A program made the position numbers and the translations under genes. Positions 28,001-36,650 of a DNA stretch of 64,000 nucleotides are shown piece after piece. Every line of letters starts with the position of its first letter. The stretch's first letter is position 1. Origin of the DNA: Croceitalea dokdonensis DOKDO 023 (lineage in GTDB: Bacteria; Bacteroidota; Bacteroidia; Flavobacteriales; Flavobacteriaceae); assembly GCF_001306415.1 (NCBI RefSeq), contig NZ_LDJX01000002.1:620001-684000 (forward strand), in the 5' to 3' direction. The notes under the pieces were generated by a model that had not been told where the DNA came from, ran no database searches, and saw only the letters and a program-made list of their open reading frames with translations.

Positions 28001-28461
28001 CCATTGCGCAGGCAATCAATGGATTAAATCAAGAAGACATCCAAAAAATAGAGCAAGAGGGCGAATTAACGGTTGAACTGAATACTAAAAGTATTATTTT
28101 ACAGTTGTCTGATGTAGAAATCAGTTCTCAGGATATTGAAGGGTGGTTGGTGGCCAGTTCTGGCCCTTTGACCGTTGCACTGGATATTACCATTGATGAA
28201 AATTTAAAAAATGAAGGCATTGCAAGGGAATTGGTGAACAGGATACAAAACCTCCGTAAAGATTCTGGATTAGAGGTTACCGATAAAATTGACCTGAGCA
28301 TCCAAAAGGACGGTATTATAGAAAATGCCATTGCCAATAACGAAACGTATTTAAAAAGCGAAACACTGACCGCGGAGCTTACATATAAAGATAGTCTGGA
28401 AGAAGGCACGGAAATTGCGTTCGACGACGTGAACACTAAATTGTTTATCCAAAAACACTAA
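25060..28461 (+). CDS. ileS: Isoleucyl-tRNA synthetase
   Basis: 1133 residues from the ATG at 25060 (MKFAEYKGLDLPKVADEILA), preferred over a TTG 30 bp upstream. Class I enzyme charging tRNA-Ile. The HIGH-equivalent is in PSANGMPGIHHVMAR (about residues 46-60), the KMSKR loop in EGKKMSKRLGN (about 690), and the large editing domain CP1 lies between. The C-terminal part has the DUF5915-like domain common in long eukaryote/Bacteroidota-type IleRS. The next gene, dksA-like, starts 3 bp later, so the two are co-transcribed. Confidence 0.96.
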   Translation: MKFAEYKGLDLPKVADEILAYWKENNIFEKSVATREGQEPYVFFEGPPSANGMPGIHHVMARTIKDIFPRYKTMKGFQVKRKAGWDTHGLPIELGVEKELGITKEDIGTKISVEEYNAACKKAVMRYTDVWNEMTEKVGYWVDMDDPYITYKSKYMESVWWLLKQIYDKGLICKGYTIQPYSPKAGTGLSSHELNQPGTYQDVTDTTVTAQFKAVTNTLPEFLKRFKTDIYFLAWTTTPWTLPSNTALTVGPKIDYVLVRTYNQYTYQPTNVVLAKNLVSKQFSGRFFQAQTEEAFANFNVGDKKIPFAILAECKGADLVDIRYEQLIDYVQPYQNAEHAFRVIPGDFVTTEDGTGIVHTAPTFGADDAFVAKQATPEIPPMLVLDENHNPVPLVDLQGKFRPELKEFAGKYVKNEYYEAGTAPDRSVDVEIAIKLKEENKAFKVEKYVHSYPNCWRTDKPILYYPLDSWFIKVTAIKDRMFKLNQTINWKPKSTGEGRFGNWLANANDWNLSRSRYWGIPLPIWRTEDGSEQLMIGSVAELKAEMAKAINAGLMDHDIFGDFVVGDMSEANYDKIDLHKNIVDQITLVSPNGKPMKRETDLIDVWFDSGSMPYAQWHYPFENKEFIDSNERFPADFIAEGVDQTRGWFYTLHAIATMVFDSVAYKNVVSNGLVLDKEGKKMSKRLGNAVDPFVTLPEHGADATRWYMISNANPWDNLKFDIDGVIEVKRKFFGTLYNTYSFFALYANIDGFTYQEEEIPLNQRPELDQWILSELHTVINQVDEAFNDYEPTKAARALSYFVQENLSNWYVRLSRRRFWKGDYQHDKISAYQTLYTCLQSIAKLSAPIAPFFMDRLYTDLDAVTKKEGFESVHLAHFPVFDVAMVNPALEGKMQTAQKISSLVLSIRQKEKIKVRQPLQKIMVPVLNQSQKKEIEAVADLIKSEVNVKTIELMDDASDILVKQIKPNFKVLGPKFGKEMKTIAQAINGLNQEDIQKIEQEGELTVELNTKSIILQLSDVEISSQDIEGWLVASSGPLTVALDITIDENLKNEGIARELVNRIQNLRKDSGLEVTDKIDLSIQKDGIIENAIANNETYLKSETLTAELTYKDSLEEGTEIAFDDVNTKLFIQKH

Positions 28462-28463
28462 AC

Positions 28464-28847
28464 ATGGGACAAGATTTAAAAATTAGATATTCGGACAAGG
28501 ACCTTGCAGAATTCAAGGTGTTGATAGAAGAAAAAATTGAAAAGGCAAAAAGCCATTTGGAGCTTTTGAAAAGTGCTTACATGAACGATGGCAACAACGG
28601 CACGGATGATACCTCTCCCACCTTTAAGGCATTCGAAGAAGGGTCCGAAACTATGAGCAAAGAGGCAAATACGCAATTGGCAATTAGGCAGGAAAAGTTT
28701 ATCCGGGACCTAAAGAACGCCTTACTGCGCATTGAAAACAAAACCTACGGTATTTGCCGTGTGACCGGTAAACTCATTAACAAGGAACGACTTAAATTGG
28801 TGCCGCATGCAACCTTGAGCATTGAGGCAAAAAACATGCAAAAATAA
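28464..28847 (+). CDS. TraR/DksA-family regulator lacking a full zinc finger
   Basis: 127 residues. An N-terminal coiled coil (about 10-50) is followed by the DksA C-terminal region (YGICRVTGKLINKERLKLVPHAT). DksA-type proteins enter the RNA polymerase secondary channel with ppGpp. Only one of the four zinc-binding cysteines remains (Cys in GICRVTGK), which is normal for this flavobacterial subgroup and implies folding without zinc. It follows ileS with 2 bp between stop and start and is closed by a short terminator. Confidence 0.87.
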   Translation: MGQDLKIRYSDKDLAEFKVLIEEKIEKAKSHLELLKSAYMNDGNNGTDDTSPTFKAFEEGSETMSKEANTQLAIRQEKFIRDLKNALLRIENKTYGICRVTGKLINKERLKLVPHATLSIEAKNMQK

Positions 28848-28850
28848 TGA

Positions 28851-28871
28851 AACGCCCACGGGCGTTTTTTT
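28851..28871 (+). terminator. Compact terminator after the DksA-like gene
   Basis: AACGCC-CACG-GGCGTT stem-loop followed by a T-run, beginning 3 bp after the stop codon. The T-run ends right at the ATG of the next gene (28873), so some read-through probably feeds that gene. Confidence 0.85.
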
Positions 28872-28872
28872 G

Positions 28873-29487
28873 ATGAAACAATTCTTGGCACTTATTCTTT
28901 TTGCCCATGGGGCCACCGCACAAAAGGTGGTACGCAAAACCTTGCCATACAACAGCCTAAAGTATCTCCAAATAGATGCTAAAAACTGTTACACCACAAG
29001 CGTAACCGCGACCCATATAGAAGAACTCCAAATTGAGGCTACTTTAGAAGGGGAATATACGGAAGACCTGGCCATACGTATTACTGAAAATGGGAACAAC
29101 ATCTTGGTGAGCCCAGATTTTCTTCCAAATTTTAAAAACCCCAACGATAAGTTGAGTGCCCACAAGGTGATCTCCATTGCATTGCACGTTCGTGTGCCTT
29201 TACGTAGTGATGTCACCGTTTACGGCACCAGTACAGCATTTGTGGGAAGTGGTCCGTTTAAACATCTAAAAGTGGTCCTTTCAGATGGCGATTGTTCCTT
29301 GAACCGTACCTCTGGGAACATAGCGGTGAAAACCCAAAACGGAAATATTAGCGCCATGGGCCTGCCCGGAAACATAACTGCAACCTCTACTTACGGCAAG
29401 CTGCACTTAGGGGAACTTGGGCAAGGCTTTTATGAGGTAAACCTGGAATCCGTAACTGGAAATATTAGCGTGAACAATACCAAATAA
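28873..29487 (+). CDS. Secreted adhesin-like GIN/DUF2807-type protein
   Basis: 204 residues from the ATG at 28873 (MKQFLALILFAHGATAQ), which gives a clean signal peptide and avoids overlap with the previous gene. The mature part is a right-handed beta-helix-like series of strands (VTVYGTSTAFVGSG, VVLSDGDCSLNRTSGNIAVK, GNISAMGLPGNITATS) of the head GIN / putative auto-transporter adhesin type (DUF2807/DUF4097). Such proteins are exported; their role is unknown. Its start sits immediately after the terminator T-run of the preceding gene. Confidence 0.78.
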   Translation: MKQFLALILFAHGATAQKVVRKTLPYNSLKYLQIDAKNCYTTSVTATHIEELQIEATLEGEYTEDLAIRITENGNNILVSPDFLPNFKNPNDKLSAHKVISIALHVRVPLRSDVTVYGTSTAFVGSGPFKHLKVVLSDGDCSLNRTSGNIAVKTQNGNISAMGLPGNITATSTYGKLHLGELGQGFYEVNLESVTGNISVNNTK

Positions 29488-29493
29488 TATAAC

Positions 29494-29501
29494 TATTTTT
29501 G
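29494..29501 (+). promoter_or_regulatory. Possible -7 box for lspA
   Basis: TATTTTTG matches TAnnTTTG and lies 19 bp before the lspA ATG. No TTG at the expected -33 position. Confidence 0.35.
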
Positions 29502-29519
29502 CCCTTTGTGGTGTAAGAA

Positions 29520-30143
29520 ATGAGTTTAAAGAAATCCCTGCTGATCATTATTGTAATTCTTCTGATTGACCAAATCAGTAAGGTGTACGTAAAAACCCAT
29601 TTTGTCTACCAAGAATCCGTTGAGGTTTTTAGCTGGTTTAAACTATTGTTCATAGAAAACGAAGGTGCCGCATGGGGAACCAAACTGAGCGATATCCTGC
29701 CCATTTCAGATAGTACCGGGAAACTGTTCCTGACCATTTTTAGACTTTTTGCCATTTGCGGTATTGGGTATTGGCTTTTTGATATCATCAAGAAACAATC
29801 CCCAAAAGTATTGATACTGGCCGTATCCTTAATTTTTGCCGGCGCCTTTGGCAATATTATCGATTCTATTTTTTACGGGGTCCTTTTCAACGATAGTTAT
29901 GGGGAAGTGGCCACCCTTTTCTCAGAAGAACCTTACGGAAAACTATTTTATGGTAAAGTAGTGGACATGCTGTACTTTCCCATTATCCAAAACGCCACTT
30001 GGCCTTCTTGGCTACCTATTATCGGAGGGGACAGCTTTTCATTCTTTGACCCCATTTTTAATGTAGCGGACACCGCCATCAGTACTGGTGTTGGTATTCT
30101 TATCTTCTTCAATAAAAAGGCATTTGCCAAAGAAGGCGCCTAA
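29520..30143 (+). CDS. lspA: Lipoprotein signal peptidase (signal peptidase II)
   Basis: 207 residues, a little longer than E. coli LspA because of a periplasmic insertion (about residues 118-165) characteristic of Bacteroidota. Four transmembrane helices. The catalytic aspartates are in GNIIDSIFYG (about 119) and FNVADTAISTG (about 186). It cleaves prolipoprotein signals after lipidation in the inner membrane, and so acts on the many lipoproteins encoded nearby. Its end overlaps the convergent 5-FCL gene by 4 bp. Confidence 0.95.
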   Translation: MSLKKSLLIIIVILLIDQISKVYVKTHFVYQESVEVFSWFKLLFIENEGAAWGTKLSDILPISDSTGKLFLTIFRLFAICGIGYWLFDIIKKQSPKVLILAVSLIFAGAFGNIIDSIFYGVLFNDSYGEVATLFSEEPYGKLFYGKVVDMLYFPIIQNATWPSWLPIIGGDSFSFFDPIFNVADTAISTGVGILIFFNKKAFAKEGA

Positions 30144-30700
30144 AACCTATATACCTTATTTGGCGTCACGGCATAATTGAGTGCTACATCATATGGGCCT
30201 ACATCCGTGATAAGCGCTTCCGCCTCAAAAAGAGACAGGCCAATTTTAAGACATTCCGGCCTACATTCTGATAAAAAGGCATCATAAAACCCACCTCCGT
30301 AACCCACCCGATGACCTCGAACATCAAAAGCGAGTAAGGGCACAAACACTACGTCCAGTTTATTGGGTGGTACCACCACCCCATCTACAGGTTCAGGAAT
30401 TTTCCATGCATTGGTCACCAAGCGTGTATTGTCCGTCAATAAAAAATGGGTAAGGCGGCCTGGGCCTTCTACCTTGGGCACAACTACATTCTTATCCTTG
30501 CCCAGAAGTATACTTAAAATGGGATTGGTATGGATTTCTTTACTATCTGTAATGGATAAAAAAAGGTGGTAAAAAGAAAAATTCCAAATAGGCAGCGAAA
30601 GCAGCCTATTTGAAATTTCTAAACTTTGTTGTTCTAAAGATTCATCTTGCAGATGACCTCTTTTTTTTTTGTATTCCTTTCTGAGTGTTTCTTTAAGCAC
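30140..30700 (-). CDS. 5-formyltetrahydrofolate cyclo-ligase
   Basis: 186 residues. Converts 5-formyl-THF to 5,10-methenyl-THF with ATP. The N-terminal LRKEYKKKRGHLQ and the signature GHRVGYGGGFYDAFL (about residues 130-145), which binds ATP phosphates, are clear, as is VVVPKVEGPGRLTHFLL. Cytoplasmic one-carbon metabolism enzyme. Convergent with lspA, overlapping by 4 bp. Confidence 0.94.
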   Translation of the reverse strand: MLKETLRKEYKKKRGHLQDESLEQQSLEISNRLLSLPIWNFSFYHLFLSITDSKEIHTNPILSILLGKDKNVVVPKVEGPGRLTHFLLTDNTRLVTNAWKIPEPVDGVVVPPNKLDVVFVPLLAFDVRGHRVGYGGGFYDAFLSECRPECLKIGLSLFEAEALITDVGPYDVALNYAVTPNKVYRF

Positions 30701-30752
30701 TTCTCAAAGAATAAAGTTGGTTTGTTTGGGAGAACTATATGCTATGCCATAA

Positions 30753-30839
30753 CTACTCTTTGGTAGCTACGGTAAAATATATTTTGAAGAACAACATCAA
30801 AATAAGATACATGCCCAAAAGAATGATATAATTTTCCAT
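30753..30839 (-). CDS. Candidate 28-residue membrane peptide
   Basis: An ATG at 30839 opens a 28-codon frame (MENYIILLGMYLILMLFFK then a short polar tail ending KE, stop TAG) upstream of the 5-FCL gene on the same strand. It would be a single transmembrane helix with a charged tail, in size and look like KdpF-type or other small membrane peptides, although no kdp gene is nearby. An AT-rich region that could hold a promoter lies upstream. Support is only the composition and placement in an otherwise gene-free interval. Confidence 0.35.
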   Translation of the reverse strand: MENYIILLGMYLILMLFFKIYFTVATKE

Positions 30840-31211
30840 TGTTACATTTACTTCGGATAAATATAATGTAAAATTTGTGTAAAATCCTATGAACTGTATT
30901 TTTTTATCGACGAAATACCATTTTTTGATAATAATTTAACAATTGCCGCCCTGTAGAATTACCAATTTCATAATTGCTTTAGATAAAATATAGACGTATC
31001 ATCCACCTTAAAAATAGCTAAATTGTTGTTTTTGATGTAGTTACCAATTTACACTATGCTGGGTTGGTCTTATCTCGCTAAGGGTTTACAGTTTAACCTA
31101 ACTGCCCAACACAAAAAAGAAAATTACAAGTTCTGCCTTAATTGCTTCGTCACTTGTAAAAAAGCTTTTACCTTAACTGTTGTTTCTTAACCTGTAGTAT
31201 CCATACCTGTC
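30840..31211. other. Non-coding interval upstream of uvrC
   Basis: AT-rich, with no open frame, hairpin-plus-T-run or tRNA that I can support. It presumably holds the divergent promoters for uvrC and the leftward small frame. Confidence 0.5.
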
Positions 31212-32999
31212 ATGTCTACCATTCCCATTTCGGTACAGCTTGCATCCCTGCCCAACCAGCCTGGGGTATACCAATACTATGATGATGAAGGTAAAATTCT
31301 TTATGTAGGAAAGGCCAAAAACCTCAAAAAAAGGGTAGGTTCTTATTTTACCAAAAAACATGAATACGGTAAAACCAAAGTACTGGTCAAAAAGATCAGG
31401 ACCATTAAGCATATTGTGGTTGCTACGGAGTCCGATGCATTACTGTTGGAAAACAGCCTGATAAAAAAGTACCAACCTAGATACAACGTCCTTTTACGTG
31501 ATGATAAAACCTATCCATGGATCTGCATCAAAAAAGAGCGTTTCCCCAGAATTTTTCCCACCAGGAGGCTCATTAAGGACGGATCTGAATATTTTGGGCC
31601 TTACACCAGCATGAAAACGGTAAAAACCCTTTTAGAACTCATTAAAAGCGTATATCCTTTGAGAACCTGCAACTATGACCTTTCCGAAGAAAAAATAGCG
31701 TCGGGAAAATACAAACGTTGCCTGGAATATCATTTGGGCAATTGCAAGGCGCCTTGTGAAGACTTGCAGTCCGCAACGGACTATCACCAGCACATTGAGG
31801 ATATCAGGCAAATCATCAAAGGGAATTTTAAAAGCTCTATCCGGTATTTTAAGCACCAAATGCAATACTATGCAGAACAGATGGAGTTTGAAAAAGCCCA
31901 GCGTATCAAAGAGAAAATACAAGTATTGGAAAATTACCAAGTTAAATCTACCATCGTAAACCCTAAAATAAGTGATGTAGATGTTTTTTCCATTTTTTCT
32001 GACGAAAGCCACGCGTACATCAACTTTTTACAAGTGGCCCACGGCTCCATTATACGGTCTCATACCATGGAAATCAAGAAGAAGTTGGACGAAAGCGATG
32101 AAGATTTGTTACAAATTGGCGTCATTGAACTAAGGCAACGCTTTAAAAGTGAATCCAAAGAACTGTACCTGCCCTTTCCCGTGGCCCTATCAAATGATGT
32201 AAAACTAACGGTTCCCAAACTCGGTGATAAAAAACGCTTGCTGGACCTCTCTACCCGAAATGCCAAATTTTACCGTCAAGAACGCTTTAAGCAAATGAAG
32301 ATTACCGATCCTGATAGGCACGCCAACAGGATCATGGCACAGATGAAAGCAGATTTAAGGTTGTCCGAGGAACCTAGGCATATTGAATGTTTTGATAACT
32401 CCAACATGCAAGGCAGTAATCCAGTGGCCGCATGCGTGGTATTTAAAAATGGGAAACCCTCCAAGAAAGAATACCGCCATTTTAACATTAAGACCGTGGA
32501 AGGCCCAGATGATTTTGCCTCTATGGAAGAGGTAGTCTTTAGGCGATACAAGCGCTTGCTTAACGAGGATGAGCCCCTGCCACAGCTTATTGTCATTGAC
32601 GGTGGCAAAGGCCAACTCTCTTCTGCATTAAAAAGTTTGGACATTTTGGGGCTAAGGGGAAAAATAGCCATTATAGGAATTGCCAAACGCTTGGAGGAAA
32701 TCTATTTTCCAGAGGATCCCATTCCGTTGTATTTGGATAAAAAATCCGAATCCTTAAAAATAATCCAACAATTACGCAACGAGGCCCATAGGTTTGGCAT
32801 CACTTTTCATAGAAACAAGCGCAGTACCGCGGCCATTAACTCAGAATTGGAAACAATAGAGGGGATTGGGGAAAAAACGGTAGCCCAGCTTCTCAAAGAG
32901 TTTAAGAGCGTAAAAAGAATTAAAGAGGCCCCCGTGGAAACTTTGGCGAAAGCCATAGGAATGGCAAAGGCAAAAAAAATATATGAATCTTTTCATTAA
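31212..32999 (+). CDS. uvrC: Excinuclease ABC subunit C
   Basis: 595 residues, standard length. Domains in order: GIY-YIG nuclease (about 12-95; GVYQYYDDEGKILYVGKAKN), a Cys-bearing insert (CLEYHLGNCKAPC), UVR motif binding UvrB (about 205-240; FEKAQRIKEKIQVLE), RNase-H-like second nuclease (about 370-500; IECFDNSNMQGSNPVAACVV), and a helix-hairpin-helix tail (IEGIGEKTVAQLLKEF). It makes the 3' and 5' incisions of nucleotide excision repair. Followed after 11 bp by the patatin gene on the same strand. Confidence 0.97.
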   Translation: MSTIPISVQLASLPNQPGVYQYYDDEGKILYVGKAKNLKKRVGSYFTKKHEYGKTKVLVKKIRTIKHIVVATESDALLLENSLIKKYQPRYNVLLRDDKTYPWICIKKERFPRIFPTRRLIKDGSEYFGPYTSMKTVKTLLELIKSVYPLRTCNYDLSEEKIASGKYKRCLEYHLGNCKAPCEDLQSATDYHQHIEDIRQIIKGNFKSSIRYFKHQMQYYAEQMEFEKAQRIKEKIQVLENYQVKSTIVNPKISDVDVFSIFSDESHAYINFLQVAHGSIIRSHTMEIKKKLDESDEDLLQIGVIELRQRFKSESKELYLPFPVALSNDVKLTVPKLGDKKRLLDLSTRNAKFYRQERFKQMKITDPDRHANRIMAQMKADLRLSEEPRHIECFDNSNMQGSNPVAACVVFKNGKPSKKEYRHFNIKTVEGPDDFASMEEVVFRRYKRLLNEDEPLPQLIVIDGGKGQLSSALKSLDILGLRGKIAIIGIAKRLEEIYFPEDPIPLYLDKKSESLKIIQQLRNEAHRFGITFHRNKRSTAAINSELETIEGIGEKTVAQLLKEFKSVKRIKEAPVETLAKAIGMAKAKKIYESFH

Positions 33000-33010
33000 T
33001 TAGATGACCC

Positions 33011-35266
33011 ATGCATAAACTTCTTTTGGGCATATGGTTTACACTTGGTTTAGCTACGGCATTAGCGCAGGACAGCCCCAAAATAGGCTTGGTGCTTAGT
33101 GGTGGCGGGGCAAAGGGGCTAGCGCATATTGGGGCTCTAAAGGTGATCGAAGCCTCCGGAGTGAAGGTAGATTACATAGGGGGCACTAGTATGGGTGCCA
33201 TTGTTGGGGCGCTCTATTCCGCAGGGTATTCACCGGAGCAGTTAGAAGCTTTTTTTAACACAATGAACGTTTCCGATTTAATCCAGGACGAATTTCCAAG
33301 AAGCTCAAAAAGTTTTTATGACAAACGCGATGCGGAACGTTATGCCCTAAGTCTGCCTTTTGACAATTTTAACGTTAATTTTCCAGAAGCCATCTCTGGC
33401 GGCCAAAATGTATATCATGAGCTGGTGCGCTTGCTGTACCATGTTAAGGATGTCCAAGATTTTAATAAGCTTCCCATTCCTTTTTTGGCCATAGCCACCA
33501 ATGTGGAAACTGGGGAGCCCGTGGTATTGAACAGCGGCTTCCTGCCTGAGGCCGTTATGGCAAGTGGTACGTTTCCCTCCCTTTTTGAGCCAACTGAAAT
33601 TAATGGGGATATCCTTATAGACGGTGGGGTTGTGAACAATTATCCCGTACAGGAAATCAGGGATTTGGGCGCGGATATTATCATTGGCGTAGATGTTCAG
33701 GACGATCTGGCCACCCGGGAAGGTTTACTTTCCGGAACCGAGGTGTTGTTTCAAATCAACAATTACAGAACGGTAAAGGATATGGTTGGCAAAAGAAAAC
33801 AAACAGATATCTACATTAAACCAAATATTACCAATTTCAATATCGTGGATTTTGAAAAAGGGAGGGCCATTATTGATAGTGGTGCCGTGGCGGCCAAAAA
33901 GCTTATGGGCTCTCTGCAGGACGTGGCAAATAGACAAAGTCCTTCAGATAAAAGCACCAAAGAAATACACAGGCCAGATAGCTTGGTCATCAATAGACTA
34001 CTAATACAAGGTAATGAACGGTATACCCGTGGGTACATTAAGGGCAAACTAAGGCTCAAACTTTCCGAGAAAACTTCCTTTGATAAACTAAAACAAGGGT
34101 TGAACAATCTTGCTGCAACGGAAAACTTTAAGGCCATTAGGTATCACCTTACAGATAATGGTCTGGGCACGGACCTGCTCATCAAACTCAAAGAAAAGCC
34201 CAATAAAATGTTCTTAAAAATGAGCGCACACTATGACGACCTCTACAAGAGTTCCGCACTCATTAATATTACCCGTAAAAACTGGTTCTTAAACGATGAT
34301 GTGGCTGCATTTGACTTTATCGTAGGGGACAACCTAAGATATCACCTGGATTACTATGTGGACAAGGGTTCCTATTGGAGCTTTGGGTTAAATTCTACCT
34401 TCAACAGCTTTAATAGGCAGGTTGATTTTGATGTTATCCGAAGTAATTTTGCAGTGGTGAACGATCCCAATATTGGAGAAATAAACTTAGACGTTACGGA
34501 TTTAACCAATAAGGTTTATTTGGAAACCCTTCTAAGGGAAGAGTTTTCTTTTAGGTTGGGTGCAGAACATAAATTATTACGGTACAGCACCCGCACCATA
34601 AACGAGCTGGCACCAGCTACCGATGCAAATTTGGCAAGTGCCAATGCACCTCCTGAACGAACCTTCTTTGAGGACAGTAATTATTTTAGCGCATTTGGCA
34701 GGTTGGTTTTTGACACGTATGACGATAACTACTTCCCCACTAAAGGCTTATTTTTTGACGGTAATTTTAACGTCTATTTATTTTCATCGGATTTTAATGA
34801 CAATTTCAGGGAATTCTCCGTGGGCAAAGCGCGCATGGGTGCCGCATTTGAAGTGCTCCCCAACTTATCCATAAATTTTGAAACCGAGGGCGGGTTTAAA
34901 TTAGGCACGTCGCCCGTTACTTCCTTTGACTTTGTTTTGGGCGGATTTGGAAACGCCCCACTACTGAACATTATTCCGTTTTTTGGATATGACTTTTTAA
35001 GCCTCCCCGGCAATAGCTACGTTAAATCCTCTATACGGATGGATTACCTTATGGCACCAAAAAGCCATCTTATGTTCGTGGCAAACGCAGCCAATGTGGA
35101 TGATGACCTATTTAGGACCGGAGAGTGGTTCACTGCGCCCACCTTTTCTGGATATGCCATAGGTTACGGTCTAGAATCCTTTCTAGGCCCGGTACAGGTG
35201 TATTATTCTTGGTCCCCCCAACAAGAACAAAACAACCTATACTTTAGTATTGGGTATTGGTTTTAG
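33011..35266 (+). CDS. Patatin-like phospholipase fused to outer-membrane barrel
   Basis: 751 residues. Signal peptide (LLLGIWFTLGLATALAQ), then a patatin domain (about 22-215) with oxyanion loop LSGGGAKG, nucleophile GGTSMG (Ser about 59) and catalytic Asp in IDGGVVNN. Next a POTRA-like stretch (about 325-390, INRLLIQGNERYTRGYIKGK), then a 16-strand BamA/TpsB-type barrel ending in a Phe (IGYWF). This is the PlpD/type Vd-like layout: a lipase secreted through or tethered to its own outer-membrane barrel. It follows uvrC by 11 bp. Confidence 0.92.
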   Translation: MHKLLLGIWFTLGLATALAQDSPKIGLVLSGGGAKGLAHIGALKVIEASGVKVDYIGGTSMGAIVGALYSAGYSPEQLEAFFNTMNVSDLIQDEFPRSSKSFYDKRDAERYALSLPFDNFNVNFPEAISGGQNVYHELVRLLYHVKDVQDFNKLPIPFLAIATNVETGEPVVLNSGFLPEAVMASGTFPSLFEPTEINGDILIDGGVVNNYPVQEIRDLGADIIIGVDVQDDLATREGLLSGTEVLFQINNYRTVKDMVGKRKQTDIYIKPNITNFNIVDFEKGRAIIDSGAVAAKKLMGSLQDVANRQSPSDKSTKEIHRPDSLVINRLLIQGNERYTRGYIKGKLRLKLSEKTSFDKLKQGLNNLAATENFKAIRYHLTDNGLGTDLLIKLKEKPNKMFLKMSAHYDDLYKSSALINITRKNWFLNDDVAAFDFIVGDNLRYHLDYYVDKGSYWSFGLNSTFNSFNRQVDFDVIRSNFAVVNDPNIGEINLDVTDLTNKVYLETLLREEFSFRLGAEHKLLRYSTRTINELAPATDANLASANAPPERTFFEDSNYFSAFGRLVFDTYDDNYFPTKGLFFDGNFNVYLFSSDFNDNFREFSVGKARMGAAFEVLPNLSINFETEGGFKLGTSPVTSFDFVLGGFGNAPLLNIIPFFGYDFLSLPGNSYVKSSIRMDYLMAPKSHLMFVANAANVDDDLFRTGEWFTAPTFSGYAIGYGLESFLGPVQVYYSWSPQQEQNNLYFSIGYWF

Positions 35267-35371
35267 AAAACTAAATGGCCCATCAGTTCACAAAAATTCT
35301 TAAAACCGATCGTGAATTTTGTAATAAAATCTAAATATTCCCCTCGCTAAGTTAAAGTTGGTTAAAAACCC

Positions 35372-35515
35372 TTGTAGCCTTTGTATGCTGTACTATCTTT
35401 ACTGTGTATTAGGGGTGGTTCCCTAGTGCAACTTTAAGTATTGGTTTTTCATAATTTAAAGTTTGGTTGGTTATTTAGGAAAAGCCCTAGTGTTTAACAC
35501 TGGGGCTTTTTTTTG
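35372..35515 (+). ncRNA. Candidate ~105-nt small RNA with own promoter and terminator
   Basis: TTG (35372-35374), exactly 19 bp, then TATCTTTA (35394-35401) makes a near-consensus Bacteroidetes promoter inside a gene-free interval. The predicted transcript from about 35408 folds into UAGGG/CCCUA (35410-35425), an 8-bp AACTTTAA/TTAAAGTT stem (35430-35463), and a terminator of 14 near-perfect pairs (35481-35509) followed by seven or more T. No open frame fits inside. Before the terminator stands a single-stranded 17-mer shared with another terminator at 53.05 kb. Confidence 0.55.
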
Positions 35516-35861
35516 GACAATACTTTGGAATAACTTTTGTTTAAGTTATGTAGTGGTTTAGGTTTTTTGGACGTAAGCAAAAGATGCCCAAATGATGCCC
35601 AGATGAAGACTTTTGTGAGCTGTAGCGCAAAGATACGGAACAAGAAAAAGCTGAAATATGGGTGTAAATCTGTCATTTTTTGGCCCATTTAAAAAAGTTT
35701 GATCGACTACTATACCAAAACGTTTGGTCTTGGCCAAGCACGCCCTACAATAGAAGTCTTTTTGTGTGCTTCCATGTTAGGGAGGTGATAATGGTGATTA
35801 AGCGGTTAAGGAATGTGAATTCCTTTGATATTTTAATAATTTTACCACAGCTTATCAGCCT
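35516..35861. other. Non-coding interval before the DUF3108 operon
   Basis: No supported gene. A short direct repeat GATGCCCA occurs twice, 11 bp apart, near 35583-35602. Open frames here are short and start-poor. The promoter of the downstream operon must lie near its right end. Confidence 0.5.
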
Positions 35862-36641
35862 ATGATACTAAAAAAATTGCTTATCGTGAGTTGCCTGGTT
35901 TTTTTTGGCGCCAATGCACAACAAGATAGACCATTCCAATCTGGCGAATGGTTAAAATTCCGTATCCATTATGGCATCTTTAACGCAAGTTATGCCACCT
36001 TAAAGTTGGAGGCCAAAAAGCTGGACGGAAAACCGGTATATCATGTGGTAGGTAAAGGCAGCACCACAGGCCTGGCCAGGCTATTCTTTAAAGTGGATGA
36101 TACGTATGAGACCTATTTTGGACGTGATGATCATAGGCCTTACAAATTTATCCGCAATATAGATGAAGGCGGCTACACCAAGGATATGGAAATCAATTTT
36201 GACTATACCAAAAAAAGAGCCGTACTTCTAGATAAGAAAAACGATAAAAGCTTTGATTTTGAGATTGATAATGATGTTCAAGATCTCATTTCTGCGGCTT
36301 ACTACCTACGCAGTAATTATCATGCCAAGGACCTCACGGTAGGAAAAAGTATCACCATGGATATGTTGTATGATGATGATGGTGTCTATCAATTTAAATT
36401 AAAATATCTGGGAACGGAAACCCTAAAAACCAAATATGGCAAGGTAGAGTGCCTTAAGTTCAGGCCTTATGTACAATCTGGCCGGGTATTTAAAGAGCAA
36501 GAAAGCTTAACTTTGTGGGTGTCCAATGATCTAAACAAAATTCCTATTAGAATCAAGGCAGATTTGGCCGTAGGTTCCATAAAAGCAGACCTTGATGGAT
36601 ACAACGCTTTAAAACATCAGTTTAAGATACTAATGGATTGA
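35862..36641 (+). CDS. DUF3108 periplasmic protein
   Basis: 259 residues with a signal peptide (LLIVSCLVFFGANAQQ). The mature protein matches DUF3108 by its opening (FQSGEWLKFRIHYGIFNASY) and the pattern GKGSTTGLARLFFKVDDTYE; beta-rich, LolA/LolB-like folds are suspected for such proteins. Function unknown. It is the first gene of a tight four-gene operon: the next start is 9 bp beyond its stop. Confidence 0.88.
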   Translation: MILKKLLIVSCLVFFGANAQQDRPFQSGEWLKFRIHYGIFNASYATLKLEAKKLDGKPVYHVVGKGSTTGLARLFFKVDDTYETYFGRDDHRPYKFIRNIDEGGYTKDMEINFDYTKKRAVLLDKKNDKSFDFEIDNDVQDLISAAYYLRSNYHAKDLTVGKSITMDMLYDDDGVYQFKLKYLGTETLKTKYGKVECLKFRPYVQSGRVFKEQESLTLWVSNDLNKIPIRIKADLAVGSIKADLDGYNALKHQFKILMD

Positions 36642-36650
36642 TATCCCACA

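Noticed and set aside
35494-35688. Leftward frame of 64 codons after the candidate small RNA
   Set aside because: It begins in the interval before the DUF3108 operon and runs into the terminator; no signal or family support.
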